DNA from: Terrimesophilobacter sp964651535
Lineage (GTDB): Bacteria; Actinomycetota; Actinomycetes; Actinomycetales; Microbacteriaceae
NCBI GenBank assembly: GCA_964651535.1
Contig: CAZYYE010000003.1
Coordinates: 1-64,000 of the forward strand
Direction: 5' to 3'
DNA: 64,000 bases
The number at the start of each line of letters is the position of its first letter. Within the stretch, counting starts at the first letter, position 1. Made by a program: the position numbers and the translations under genes. Under the pieces are notes generated by a model. It was not told the origin of the DNA. It saw nothing but the letters and a program-made list of their open reading frames with translations, and made no database searches. Positions 24,266-32,151 of this stretch are shown one piece after another.

Positions 24266-25972
24266 ATGACACTGGCACCCCCGGCCCCAGCGCCACCCAG
24301 CAGCCTTGACCGCCTTGGCGAGACCACAACTCTCGCCGTCTCCTACCTGCGCGTCTCCACCAAGGAGCAGGCAGAGCGCGGCGGACGCGATGAGGGCTTC
24401 TCGATCCCCGCGCAGCGGGACGCGAACCTCCGCAAAGCCCGCGACCTGAACGCGATCGTCGTGGAGGAGTTCATCGACGCGGGCGAATCCGCCCGCAAGG
24501 CGGACCGTCCCGAGTTGATACGGATGATCGAGTACGTCAAGACCCACCAGGTCGCGTACTGCATCGTCCACAAAGTCGACCGGCTCGCCCGCAACCGCGC
24601 CGACGACGTGGCGATCCACCTCGCTCTCAAAGACGCCGGTGTGATTCTCGTCTCCGCGACGGAGAACATCGATGAGACCCCGTCCGGGATGCTGCTCCAC
24701 GGCATCATGTCCACGATCGCGGAGTTCTACTCCCGCAACCTTGCCAACGAGGTCGCCAAGGGCATGACCCAGAAAGCCGCGACCGGAGGTACCGTCGGTC
24801 GCGCCCCCATCGGATATCTCAATGTCCACAAGCGCGATGAACTCGGCCGTGACATCCCCACCGTGATTCCCGACCCGGATCGTGCCGCGCTCGTGCGGTG
24901 GGCATTCGAGGCGTACGCGACGGGGAACTACTCGACCTCGATGCTACACAGCGAACTGATCGACCGTGGGCTCACGACCGTGCCAACACCGAAACGGCCC
25001 GCGAAAGCACCGGGATTGACCACGATCCAGCAGGCGCTCTCCAACCCCTACTACAAGGGCGACGTGATCTTCCGCGGTGCCCGCTACGACGGCCTCCACG
25101 AACCGTTGGTCAGCGCGGAGCTCTGGTACCGGGTGCAGAACGTCCTCACCGCGCACCAAGTGTCCGGGGAGAAAACTCAAACCCACGAGCACTATTTGAA
25201 AGGCTCCGTGTATTGCGGTGACTGCGGCTCCCGGCTCATGGTCACTCACGCGAAGAACGGCAAGGGCATCATCTACCCGTACTTCATTTGCGCCGGCCGA
25301 CACTCCAAGCGCACGAACTGCGTCCGTCAGGCTATGCCGATCGAGCACATCGAACGACAGGTCGAGGACTACTACCGGCGAGTACAGATTCCGGAGCACA
25401 TCGTCACCGCCCTGCGACAGATGCTCGTGCGCCAGTTCGATGACCTCCACACCGCGAACAAGGCCGCACGGCACACCCTCGCCGCCGAACGCGACAAGCT
25501 CCGCAACGAACGCCGCAGTCTGCTGCACGCCCACCACGCCGGAGCCGTCCCACTCGATCTCCTCAAAGAAGAACAAGACCGTATCGCCAGGCGGCTGGTC
25601 TTCCTCGACGCGCAGATCGACGCGGGGCAGATCGAGTACGACCAAGCCAAGGCACACCTCGAAGACTGCCTCGCGCTGGCCGGTGATATGCACGCGATCT
25701 ACATGAGCATTGACGACTCGCTCAGACGTATCTGCAACCAGGCGTTCTTCGAACGCATCCACGTCTATGAGATCAAGAATGTCGAAACCGTGACGGCGGA
25801 GCCCGGTGAACCGTTCGATTCACTGCTGGACCCGAACCTCCACGCCGCAGCGCTGGCCTACGAGGCCAGCGTGCGCGCGGGAGAAGACGTCAAACCTGCG
25901 GACGTCGCAAGTTTGAACATCGACTATTGGGTGGGCGATACCAGACTCGAACTGATGACCTCTTCCGTGTGA
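24266..25972 (+). CDS. Large serine integrase (site-specific recombinase)
   Basis: The 568-residue protein integrates and excises the element. The resolvase domain spans about residues 22-170 with catalytic Ser31 in YLRVSTKEQ and downstream HKVDRLARNRAD. The recombinase domain is about 185-300, a zinc ribbon with CGDC and a later cysteine pair is about 315-355, and a coiled-coil region is about 395-475. The 160 bases before it hold short hairpins and a GAGAGGAAA ribosome site. The last 13 codons run antisense through the tRNA-Val(CAC) gene, so its C-terminus (GDTRLELMTSSV) is encoded by the attachment site and may differ between integrated and circular forms. Confidence 0.93.
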   Translation: MTLAPPAPAPPSSLDRLGETTTLAVSYLRVSTKEQAERGGRDEGFSIPAQRDANLRKARDLNAIVVEEFIDAGESARKADRPELIRMIEYVKTHQVAYCIVHKVDRLARNRADDVAIHLALKDAGVILVSATENIDETPSGMLLHGIMSTIAEFYSRNLANEVAKGMTQKAATGGTVGRAPIGYLNVHKRDELGRDIPTVIPDPDRAALVRWAFEAYATGNYSTSMLHSELIDRGLTTVPTPKRPAKAPGLTTIQQALSNPYYKGDVIFRGARYDGLHEPLVSAELWYRVQNVLTAHQVSGEKTQTHEHYLKGSVYCGDCGSRLMVTHAKNGKGIIYPYFICAGRHSKRTNCVRQAMPIEHIERQVEDYYRRVQIPEHIVTALRQMLVRQFDDLHTANKAARHTLAAERDKLRNERRSLLHAHHAGAVPLDLLKEEQDRIARRLVFLDAQIDAGQIEYDQAKAHLEDCLALAGDMHAIYMSIDDSLRRICNQAFFERIHVYEIKNVETVTAEPGEPFDSLLDPNLHAAALAYEASVRAGEDVKPADVASLNIDYWVGDTRLELMTSSV

Positions 25973-26004
25973 AGGAAGCGCGCTACCAACTGCGCCAATC
26001 GCCC
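25932..26004 (-). tRNA. tRNA-Val (anticodon CAC), likely ICE attachment site
   Basis: The minus strand folds into a full cloverleaf: acceptor GGGCGAT pairing with ATCGCCC, D arm GCGC/GCGC, anticodon arm CTTCC-TTCACAC-GGAAG with anticodon CAC, and T arm ATCAG-TTCGAGT-CTGGT, plus an A discriminator. CCA is not encoded. The 3' end points towards the integrase gene, whose stop codon lies inside the tRNA. An element that enters at a tRNA 3' end restores the gene, so this is the expected right-hand att site. It faces away from the plus-strand tRNA cluster. Confidence 0.93.
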
Positions 26005-26075
26005 GCGCCGAAACTGCCGGCCCGTCAATCTTGCCACACGTTGCGCATCGTGTTTCGTCACACACCGCGCAAGAA

Positions 26076-26105
26076 TTGTCTTGAGTCGCAGGGCTAGGCT
26101 AGAGT
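26076..26105 (+). promoter_or_regulatory. Probable promoter of the tRNA-Gly-Cys-Val cluster
   Basis: TTGTCT at 26076-26081 and TAGAGT at 26100-26105 are separated by 18 bases, thirty bases before the tRNA-Gly gene. The match to sigma-70-type -35 and -10 elements is fair, and no other candidate is better in this divergent tRNA region. Confidence 0.45.
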
Positions 26106-26134
26106 CACTAGGCACGCAGAAATGCGCGTCGAAT

Positions 26135-26206
26135 GCGGATGTGGCGCAGTGGTAGCGCACAACCTTGCCAAGGTTGGGGTCGCGAGTTCGAATCTCGTCA
26201 TCCGCT
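26135..26206 (+). tRNA. tRNA-Gly (anticodon GCC)
   Basis: The cloverleaf is complete: acceptor GCGGATG/CATCCGC, D arm GCGC/GCGC, anticodon arm CAACC-TTGCCAA-GGTTG and T arm GCGAG-TTCGAAT-CTCGT. The anticodon GCC reads glycine codons GGC and GGT. The discriminator is T and no CCA is encoded. First of three plus-strand tRNA genes. Confidence 0.96.
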
Positions 26207-26246
26207 CGAGTGGGAAGTGTCAGCCTCGCTGTCATTTCCTGTGAAT

Positions 26247-26320
26247 GGTGGAGTGGCCGAGAGGATAGGCAGCGGCCTGCAAAGCCGTCCACACGGGTTC
26301 GAATCCCGTCTCCACCTCCA
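26247..26320 (+). tRNA. tRNA-Cys (anticodon GCA)
   Basis: Acceptor GGTGGAG pairs with CTCCACC; the anticodon loop CTGCAAA gives anticodon GCA; the T arm is CGGG-TTCGAAT-CCCG. The T discriminator at 26317 is followed by an encoded CCA (26318-26320). It lies 40 bases after tRNA-Gly and 13 bases before tRNA-Val. Confidence 0.96.
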
Positions 26321-26333
26321 GGAGTGACAACCT

Positions 26334-26408
26334 GGGCGATTGGCGCAGCGGTAGCGCGCTTCCCTGACACGGAAGAGGTCACTGGTTCGATCCCAGTATC
26401 GCCCACCA
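26334..26408 (+). tRNA. tRNA-Val (anticodon GAC)
   Basis: Acceptor GGGCGAT/ATCGCCC, D arm GCGC/GCGC, anticodon arm CTTCC-CTGACAC-GGAAG with anticodon GAC, T arm ACTGG-TTCGATC-CCAGT, A discriminator and encoded CCA (26406-26408). It is a close relative of the minus-strand tRNA-Val(CAC); the shared segments make it a sequence-level decoy for the integrase, but its 3' end faces the core genome. Confidence 0.96.
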
Positions 26409-26450
26409 CGAACAGGAACAGCGCCGATGCCAACCCTGAACGGGTTGGAC

Positions 26451-26475
26451 CCCCTCCCGAGTAAGCAGGGAGGGG
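26451..26475 (+). terminator. GC-rich hairpin after the tRNA cluster
   Basis: CCCCTCCC (26451-26458) and GGGAGGGG (26468-26475) form an 8-base stem with a 9-base loop; a smaller AACCC-TGAAC-GGGTT hairpin precedes it. There is no T tract. It lies 42 bases after tRNA-Val and probably ends the tRNA transcript. The remaining bases up to thrS (26476-26674) show no T-box motif and no other recognisable element. Confidence 0.55.
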
Positions 26476-26674
26476 ATCCGCCGGGGCCGAATCGACACAG
26501 GTCAATGACGGCCGCGGCAGGTTGTGCCGCGTTCTCGCCGGCCGAAGCCGGGCGCGAAAAAAGCACGTCCCGATGAAGGAGACCCGCGATTGCGGAAATT
26601 ATGACGCAAACCCACCACCCCACTTTCGGGGCGTGCTGAAATTCGACCGCGTGCGCGCCGGTAAAGTTGATGGA

Positions 26675-28633
26675 ATGAGCAGCCAGAAAACCGGATTCGA
26701 TCTCTTTGAGGACCGCAGCATCGTCGCGATGCGGGTCAACGGCGAACTGAGGGACCTGGCGACGACGATCACCGACGACGACGCGGTCGAACCGGTCAGC
26801 ATCGACTCTCCGGACGGACTGAATATTCTGCGCCACTCCGCCGCCCACGTGATGGCGCAAGCTGTGCAATCCATCAATCCGGATGCGAAGCTCGGCATCG
26901 GACCTCCCATCACCGACGGCTTCTACTACGACTTCGATGTCGAGGAGCCGTTCACGCCGGAAGACCTCAAAGCGATCGACAAGGCAATGTCTGCGATCGT
27001 CAAGAAGGGCCAGCAGTTCCGGCGCCGCGTCGTGACCGAAGCTGAGGCCCGCGCTGAGCTCGCGCTCGAGCCGTACAAGCTCGAACTCATCGGGCTCAAG
27101 GGCTCAAGCACCGCGGAGGACGAGTCCGTCGAGGTCGGCGGCGCAGAACTCACGATGTACGACAATGTGGACCCGAAAACCGGCGAAACCGTCTGGAAAG
27201 ACCTGTGCCGCGGTCCGCACCTGCCGAGCACGCGCATGATCGGAAACGGATTCGCGCTCACGCGCATCGCCGCCGCCTACTGGCGCGGGTCGGAAAAAAA
27301 CAAGCAACTCCAGCGCGTGTACGGCACGGCATGGCCGACGAAGGACGAACTGCACGAATACCAGGTGAGGATGGAGGAGGCGGCCAAACGCGACCACCGC
27401 AAACTCGGGCATGACCTCGACCTGTTTTCGTTTCCGACCGAGATCGGTTCGGGAATGTCGGTGTGGCATCCCCGCGGCGGCATCGTGCGCCAGGAGATGG
27501 AACAGCACGCCTTGCGGCGAAACCGCGAGGCGGGATATTCCTACGTGTATACGCCGCACATCACGAAGTCAGACCTCTTCGAGCAGTCCGGCCATCTGGT
27601 CAATTATGCGGACGGAATGTTCCCGCCCATCCGGCTCGATGAGGAACGCGATGCCGACGGGCACATTACGAAACAAGGTGTGGACTATTACCTCAAGCCC
27701 ATGAACTGCCCGTTCCACATTCTCATTTACAAGGAGCGGCCGCGAAGCTATCGCGACCTGCCGATGCGCTTGAGCGAGTTCGGCGCGGTGTACCGCAACG
27801 AACTCTCCGGCGCCCTGCACGGGCTCACTCGCGTGCGCGGACTGACGATGGATGACGCGCACCTGTTTGTCCGTCCCGATCAACTCGAGGAAGAGGTCGC
27901 GAGCACGCTGGATCTCGTGCTCAGCATGCTGCGCGATTTTGGACTCACCGATTTCTACCTTGAACTTTCGACTCGAGACGACGTCAAGGAAAAGTGGCTC
28001 GGAGACGAAAAGATGTGGGAAGAGACCACGGCAACGCTTCGCCGCGTCGCCGTGAATTCCGGGCTTGAACTCGTCGACGATCCGGGCGGCGCAGCGTTCT
28101 ACGGACCGAAGATATCCGTGCAGGCCCGCGATGCGATCGGACGCACGTGGCAGCTTTCCACCGTTCAGATCGACCCGAACCTTCCGGACCGGTTCGACCT
28201 CGAATACACGGCCGACGATGGAACCAAGCAGCGGCCCATCATGATCCACCGGGCACTCCTCGGATCCATGGAGCGATTCTTCGCGATCCTGCTCGAACAC
28301 TTCGCCGGAGCGTTCCCCGTGTGGCTTTCCCCGGTGCAGGCGATCGGCATACCGGTCGCGGAGGAGTACTACGACTACGTGAGCGGCGTCGTGGACCAGC
28401 TCAGGGCGGCCGGAGTGCGGGCAGAGATCGACGTGTCCAGCGACCGGATGCCGAAGAAGATCCGCAACGCGACGCTGCAGAAGATCCCGTTCCAGCTCAT
28501 CGCGGGGGAAGATGACCGCGCAGCGGGTGCCGTGAGCTTCCGGTTCCGCGACGGCCACCAGGAGAACGGCATCCCCGTGGCTGACGCGATCCGCCGCATC
28601 ACAGCAGCCATCGCCGAGCACGCGCAGGTGTGA
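26675..28633 (+). CDS. thrS: Threonyl-tRNA synthetase
   Basis: Class II synthetase that charges tRNA-Thr. From the ATG at 26675 it has 652 residues: TGS domain (about 1-60), second additional editing domain with HSAAHVMAQAV (about 65-225), catalytic core with motif 2 around YRNELSGALHGLTRVRG and the zinc ligand in MNCPFH, and the C-terminal anticodon-binding domain (about 540-652). The frame is open 51 codons further upstream, but that part is not conserved in character and would overlap the tRNA leader region. It is followed directly by the HIT gene (GTGA overlap). Confidence 0.96.
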   Translation: MSSQKTGFDLFEDRSIVAMRVNGELRDLATTITDDDAVEPVSIDSPDGLNILRHSAAHVMAQAVQSINPDAKLGIGPPITDGFYYDFDVEEPFTPEDLKAIDKAMSAIVKKGQQFRRRVVTEAEARAELALEPYKLELIGLKGSSTAEDESVEVGGAELTMYDNVDPKTGETVWKDLCRGPHLPSTRMIGNGFALTRIAAAYWRGSEKNKQLQRVYGTAWPTKDELHEYQVRMEEAAKRDHRKLGHDLDLFSFPTEIGSGMSVWHPRGGIVRQEMEQHALRRNREAGYSYVYTPHITKSDLFEQSGHLVNYADGMFPPIRLDEERDADGHITKQGVDYYLKPMNCPFHILIYKERPRSYRDLPMRLSEFGAVYRNELSGALHGLTRVRGLTMDDAHLFVRPDQLEEEVASTLDLVLSMLRDFGLTDFYLELSTRDDVKEKWLGDEKMWEETTATLRRVAVNSGLELVDDPGGAAFYGPKISVQARDAIGRTWQLSTVQIDPNLPDRFDLEYTADDGTKQRPIMIHRALLGSMERFFAILLEHFAGAFPVWLSPVQAIGIPVAEEYYDYVSGVVDQLRAAGVRAEIDVSSDRMPKKIRNATLQKIPFQLIAGEDDRAAGAVSFRFRDGHQENGIPVADAIRRITAAIAEHAQV

Positions 28634-29160
28634 CGATGGAAGACTCGGCAGACTTCGCCGCAGCCCCCGATGCCTTCCAGCGCCTCTGGACGCCGCACCG
28701 CCTCGTGTACGTGCAGGATCAGACGCAGCCCGATGAGCACACGTGCCCGTTCTGCGCGGCCCCCGCGATGGACGATGAGAAAGCGCTCATCGTGGCCCGC
28801 GGCGAGCACGCCTACGTGCTCCTGAACCTGTTTCCCTACAACTCGGGGCACCTCCTCGTATGCCCGTATCGGCATGTTGCGCTGTATGACGACGCGACGG
28901 CTGAAGAAGCGAACGAGATCGCGAGCCTCACGCAGACCGCGATGAAAGTTGTGAGGTCCGTTTCCCAGTGCGACGGATTCAATCTGGGAATGAACCAGGG
29001 TCGCATTGCCGGCGCGGGAATCGCGGCGCACCTTCACCAGCACATCGTTCCGCGCTGGGCGCTGGATTCGAACTTCTTCCCGATCGTCGCCCAAACGAAG
29101 GCGCTCCCCAAGCTGCTCGGCGAAGCCCGGCGGGAAATCGCCGACGCGTGGCCGGGATAG
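28630..29160 (+). CDS. HIT-family nucleotide hydrolase or transferase
   Basis: A 176-residue histidine-triad protein with the catalytic motif HLHQHIV near residue 138 and the upstream LLNLFPYNSGHLLVCPYRH segment. A CPFC pair near residue 39 may bind zinc with other ligands. Proteins of this subfamily hydrolyse or phosphorolyse dinucleoside polyphosphates such as Ap4A. The gene after thrS is a HIT gene in many actinobacteria, possibly because synthetases make Ap4A. The GTG at 28630 overlaps the thrS stop; ATG at 28636 is the alternative start. Confidence 0.9.
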   Translation: MTMEDSADFAAAPDAFQRLWTPHRLVYVQDQTQPDEHTCPFCAAPAMDDEKALIVARGEHAYVLLNLFPYNSGHLLVCPYRHVALYDDATAEEANEIASLTQTAMKVVRSVSQCDGFNLGMNQGRIAGAGIAAHLHQHIVPRWALDSNFFPIVAQTKALPKLLGEARREIADAWPG

Positions 29161-29163
29161 AAT
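29158..29163 (+). promoter_or_regulatory. -10 element of a probable leaderless pdxS promoter
   Basis: TAGAAT lies six bases before the pdxS ATG and overlaps the stop codon of the HIT gene. No Shine-Dalgarno sequence precedes pdxS. This spacing puts the transcription start at or next to the ATG, a common leaderless arrangement in actinobacteria. No clear -35 element is seen. Confidence 0.5.
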
Positions 29164-29169
29164 AGCCGC

Positions 29170-30075
29170 ATGGCCAAGAACGACAAATCCACCGCAGAAC
29201 AGGGCACGAGCCGCGTCAAGCGCGGTCTCGCTGAAATGCTCAAGGGCGGTGTCATCATGGATGTCGTCACTGCCGACCAGGCGAAAATCGCCGAAGACGC
29301 GGGCGCCGTCGCGGTCATGGCGCTCGAGCGCGTCCCGGCCGACATCCGATCGCAAGGCGGGGTCGCCCGCATGAGCGACCCGGACCTCATCGACGGCATC
29401 ATCAACGCCGTGTCGATCCCCGTCATGGCGAAGGCGCGCATCGGCCACTTTGTCGAAGCGCAGATCCTCGAAGCACTCAAGGTCGACTATGTCGACGAAT
29501 CCGAAGTTCTGAGCCCCGCGGACTACGCCAACCACATCGACAAGTGGCAGTTCACGATCCCCTTCGTGTGCGGCGCGACGAACCTCGGGGAGGCCCTGCG
29601 CCGCATCACCGAAGGAGCGGCCATGATCCGCTCCAAGGGCGAAGCGGGAACCGGCGACGTCTCAGAAGCGACGAGGCACATCCGCACGATCCTCGGCGAG
29701 ATCAACGCGCTCACATCGAAGTCGAAGGACGAGCTCTACGTCGCGGCGAAGGAACTGCAAGCGCCGTACGAACTCGTCGCCGAAATCGCCGAGACGGGAA
29801 AGCTTCCCGTCGTGCTGTTCACGGCGGGTGGCGTGGCGACCCCGGCGGATGCCGCGCTCATGATGCAGCTTGGCGCCGACGGCGTGTTCGTCGGATCCGG
29901 AATCTTCAAGTCCGGGAACCCGGCGCAGCGCGCGGCCGCGATCGTGAAGGCGACAACATTCTTCGATGACCCGGCTGTACTCGCTGAGGTCTCCCGAGGG
30001 CTCGGCGAGGCGATGGTGGGCATCAACGTGTCCGATCTCCCCGCACCGCACCGGTTGTCCGAACGCGGCTGGTAG
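29170..30075 (+). CDS. pdxS: Pyridoxal 5'-phosphate synthase, lyase subunit PdxS
   Basis: A 301-residue TIM-barrel enzyme that makes PLP from ribose 5-phosphate, glyceraldehyde 3-phosphate and ammonia. The sequence is strongly typical: MDVVTADQAKIAEDAGAVAVMALERVPAD with a Schiff-base lysine region, then PVMAKARIGHFVEAQILEAL and VDYVDESEVL, and a phosphate-binding GGVATPADAALMMQLGADGVFVGSGIF loop near the end. Twelve copies assemble with PdxT, which feeds ammonia. The stop TAG at 30073 is followed in the same frame by pdxT. Confidence 0.97.
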   Translation: MAKNDKSTAEQGTSRVKRGLAEMLKGGVIMDVVTADQAKIAEDAGAVAVMALERVPADIRSQGGVARMSDPDLIDGIINAVSIPVMAKARIGHFVEAQILEALKVDYVDESEVLSPADYANHIDKWQFTIPFVCGATNLGEALRRITEGAAMIRSKGEAGTGDVSEATRHIRTILGEINALTSKSKDELYVAAKELQAPYELVAEIAETGKLPVVLFTAGGVATPADAALMMQLGADGVFVGSGIFKSGNPAQRAAAIVKATTFFDDPAVLAEVSRGLGEAMVGINVSDLPAPHRLSERGW

Positions 30076-30084
30076 GTCCCCAAA

Positions 30085-30678
30085 ACGTCCGCACTGCGCA
30101 TCGGGGTTCTTGCACTCCAGGGTGATTTCCGCGAGCACCTCGGGGTACTTCGCGGGTTCGGGGCCGAGGCCGTTCCGCTGCGCCGCGCAAGCGAGCTGCC
30201 CGAAGTCGACGGCCTCATCATCCCCGGCGGGGAGTCGAGCGTCATGGACAAACTGTCGCGCACGTTCGGACTCCGTGACCCCCTGCGGGAGGCGATCGCG
30301 GCGGGACTTCCCGTGTACGGCACGTGCGCGGGGCTCATCATGCTCGCCACGAACATCCTGGACGGAATCAATGGTCAGGAGAGCCTCGGCGGGATCGATA
30401 TCGACGTGCGGAGGAACGCGTTCGGCTCGCAAACGGATTCTTTCGAAGTCGATCTCGACGTTCCCGCCATCGGCGCGCCACCGCTGCACGCGGTATTCAT
30501 CAGGGCTCCCGTCGTCGAGCGGGTCGGCGCGGACGTCGCGGCGCTCGCCACGTTGGATGATGGCCGCGTTGTCGCGGTCGAACAGGGAAACCTGCTCGGC
30601 ACGTCGTTCCACCCTGAGATGACGGAAGACCACCGATTCCACGCCTACTTTCTTGAGCGGGTGAACGCGAACCGCTGA
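30085..30678 (+). CDS. pdxT: Pyridoxal 5'-phosphate synthase glutaminase PdxT, non-standard start
   Basis: PdxT is a class I glutaminase that supplies ammonia to PdxS. The conserved N-terminus (LRIGVLALQGDFREHL), GGESS (near residue 50), catalytic Cys81 in YGTCAGL, and His176/Glu178 in SFHPEM are all present. There is no ATG, GTG or TTG between the pdxS stop and this N-terminus; the first in-frame ATG (30244) would delete about 50 essential residues. An ACG at 30085, eight bases after GGTAGG, would give the natural N-terminus MSALRIGVLALQG; a CTG at 30094 is the other option. The gene is in the same frame as pdxS, so stop readthrough would fuse them. Confidence 0.9.
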   Translation, partial: TSALRIGVLALQGDFREHLGVLRGFGAEAVPLRRASELPEVDGLIIPGGESSVMDKLSRTFGLRDPLREAIAAGLPVYGTCAGLIMLATNILDGINGQESLGGIDIDVRRNAFGSQTDSFEVDLDVPAIGAPPLHAVFIRAPVVERVGADVAALATLDDGRVVAVEQGNLLGTSFHPEMTEDHRFHAYFLERVNANR

Positions 30679-30709
30679 GCGAAGCGGCCGCAGTGCCATG
30701 CTGGGGGGC

Positions 30710-31315
30710 ATGAAAATCTATTCTGATTACCCGCTGCGGAGAACACTTCAAATCACGGCGGACATCGTCGCCGTGGCGCTCATCTGGTTCGGCGTCTGGC
30801 TCGGTTCTCTCGTCGGCTCGGCGATCTCCGCCGTCGCCGAAGTCGGACGCCAGCTGGAGACTGCGGGGGCCGGATTTCGGGGCGCCATGACGGATGTCGG
30901 CGATGTGCTCGAAACCGCCCCGTTCATCGGAGAGGCAATACGGCAGCCGTTTGACACCGCAAGCGGTACGGGGGGAATCCTCGAGGAGATGGGCCAGACG
31001 ACCGAGTCGTTCATCACCACGACGGGAACGATCGTCGGCACCGTCATCGGGGCGGTGATCGTGCTGGCCGTGTGCTGGGTGTGGCTGATCCGGAGGATCC
31101 GGTTCGCGCGAAGGGCGACGGAAGCGTTTCGCCTCGCGAAGCACAGCGAAGGACCGGATCTGCTCGCATTGCGTGCTCTCGTCTCGGCGTCGAGGAAGGA
31201 TCTGGCTGCGGCAGCAGAGCATCCGATCGGGTCATGGCGTTCCGGCGATCAGGCCGTGATCCGACGCCTCGCGAAGCTCGAGTTGCGCGAGGCGGGCGTG
31301 CGCATCGCTGGATAG
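30710..31315 (+). CDS. Hypothetical membrane protein
   Basis: About 201 residues with one hydrophobic helix at about 14-38 and a second at about 108-130, and a basic cytoplasmic C-terminal half (RRIRFARRATEAFR, then alternating charged helices). The region between the helices is rich in Gly, Thr and acidic residues and probably lies outside. No family is recognised. An ATG at 30698 is also possible; the ATG at 30710 removes four doubtful residues. It sits between pdxT and yebC and ends at the yebC promoter. A cell-envelope role is all that can be said. Confidence 0.7.
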   Translation: MKIYSDYPLRRTLQITADIVAVALIWFGVWLGSLVGSAISAVAEVGRQLETAGAGFRGAMTDVGDVLETAPFIGEAIRQPFDTASGTGGILEEMGQTTESFITTTGTIVGTVIGAVIVLAVCWVWLIRRIRFARRATEAFRLAKHSEGPDLLALRALVSASRKDLAAAAEHPIGSWRSGDQAVIRRLAKLELREAGVRIAG

Positions 31316-31318
31316 AAT
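31313..31318 (+). promoter_or_regulatory. -10 element upstream of yebC
   Basis: TAGAAT overlaps the stop codon of the preceding membrane-protein gene and lies about 50 bases before the yebC GTG. A clear ribosome site (GAGGAA) follows near the start, so transcription from here would give a short leader. The -35 region is GC-rich and not recognisable. Confidence 0.4.
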
Positions 31319-31365
31319 CGAGTGGTCGGAGCGAAAGGTGCGGTGTTGATGGTGAGGAACGCGTC

Positions 31366-32136
31366 GTGAGCGGGCATTCCAAGTGGGCGACCACGAAGCA
31401 CAAGAAGGCGATCATCGACTCCCGCCGCGCCAAGTCGTTCGCCAAGCTCATCAAGAACATCGAGGTCGCGGCGAAAATTGGCGGAGCCGACCTTGCGGGA
31501 AACCCCACTCTCGTGGACGCCATCCAGAAGGCGAAAAAGACGAGCGTCCCCAACGACAACATCGACAGGGCCGTCAAGCGCGGCGCGGGGCTCACGGGCG
31601 AATCCGTCGACTACCAGACGATCATGTACGAAGGGTACGGGCCGAACGGCGTCGCGTTGCTCATCGAGTGCCTGACCGACAACAAGAACCGTGCAGCGGC
31701 CGAAGTGCGCACCATCATGTCCCGCAATGGCGCGACCATGGCCGACCCGGGAAGCGTCGCCTACAACTTCAATCGCAAGGGTGTCATTTCCATCACGAAA
31801 GTCGACGGGGTCACGGAGGACGACATTCTCCTGGCCGTGCTGGATGCTGGCGCGGAGGAAGTCAACGATCGGGGCGGGGGGTTTGAGGTCATCACGGACC
31901 CCTCCGACCTCGTTGCAGCGCGCACGGCGCTCCAGGAAGCCGGAATCGACTATGACTCCTCCGAGGCGGAGTTCGTGCCCAACGTGAGTGTCGACATTGA
32001 CGCGGAGACGGCACGGAAGGTCTTCCGGCTGATAGATGCGCTCGAGGACAGCGACGACGTGCAGAACATTTTTGCGAACTACGACATCTCGCCTGAAGTC
32101 CAGGCTGAACTCGACGCCTCCGACGACGACGAGTAG
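31366..32136 (+). CDS. yebC: YebC/PmpR-family transcription or translation factor
   Basis: A 256-residue protein beginning with the family's invariant SGHSKWATTKHKKAIIDSRRAKSF and continuing with ARIGG-like AAKIGGADLAGNPTL, NKNRAAAEVRTIMSRNGATMADPGSVAYNF and an acidic C-terminal end. Members act as DNA-binding regulators or help ribosomes through proline-rich stretches. The GTG at 31366 with GAGGAA seven bases upstream gives the conserved N-terminus; the longer frame to 31072 is not real. It precedes ruvCAB, the usual position. Confidence 0.95.
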   Translation: MSGHSKWATTKHKKAIIDSRRAKSFAKLIKNIEVAAKIGGADLAGNPTLVDAIQKAKKTSVPNDNIDRAVKRGAGLTGESVDYQTIMYEGYGPNGVALLIECLTDNKNRAAAEVRTIMSRNGATMADPGSVAYNFNRKGVISITKVDGVTEDDILLAVLDAGAEEVNDRGGGFEVITDPSDLVAARTALQEAGIDYDSSEAEFVPNVSVDIDAETARKVFRLIDALEDSDDVQNIFANYDISPEVQAELDASDDDE

Positions 32137-32151
32137 AACGTTGGCCATGGC

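Larger units (their letters stand above)
1..25972. mobile_element. Integrative and conjugative element, right-hand part (left end outside window)
   Basis: The stretch carries type IV secretion and transfer genes (SCO6880-family protein, VirB4-like ATPase, VirD4-like coupling protein, SSB, DUF4913), a metal-resistance cargo and a large serine integrase whose frame ends inside a tRNA-Val gene. Core housekeeping genes begin straight after the tRNA cluster. The cargo sits between the VirB4-like gene and dprA. No relaxase is visible, so it is presumably further left. The right boundary is inferred from the tRNA overlap; the left boundary should carry a copy of the tRNA 3' segment. Confidence 0.8.

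Noticed and set aside
26334..26408. tRNA-Val(GAC) as the ICE attachment site
   Set aside because: It resembles tRNA-Val(CAC), but its 3' end faces the core genes and the integrase does not overlap it.
26409..26674. T-box riboswitch before thrS
   Set aside because: I found no T-box consensus (TGGNACCGCG-like) and no antiterminator pair; actinobacterial T-boxes mainly serve ileS.
25924..26869. Minus-strand frames with GIEPVTSS-type sequence across the tRNA cluster
   Set aside because: This is the well-known spurious translation of the antisense strand of tRNA genes; the tRNA folds account for the sequence.
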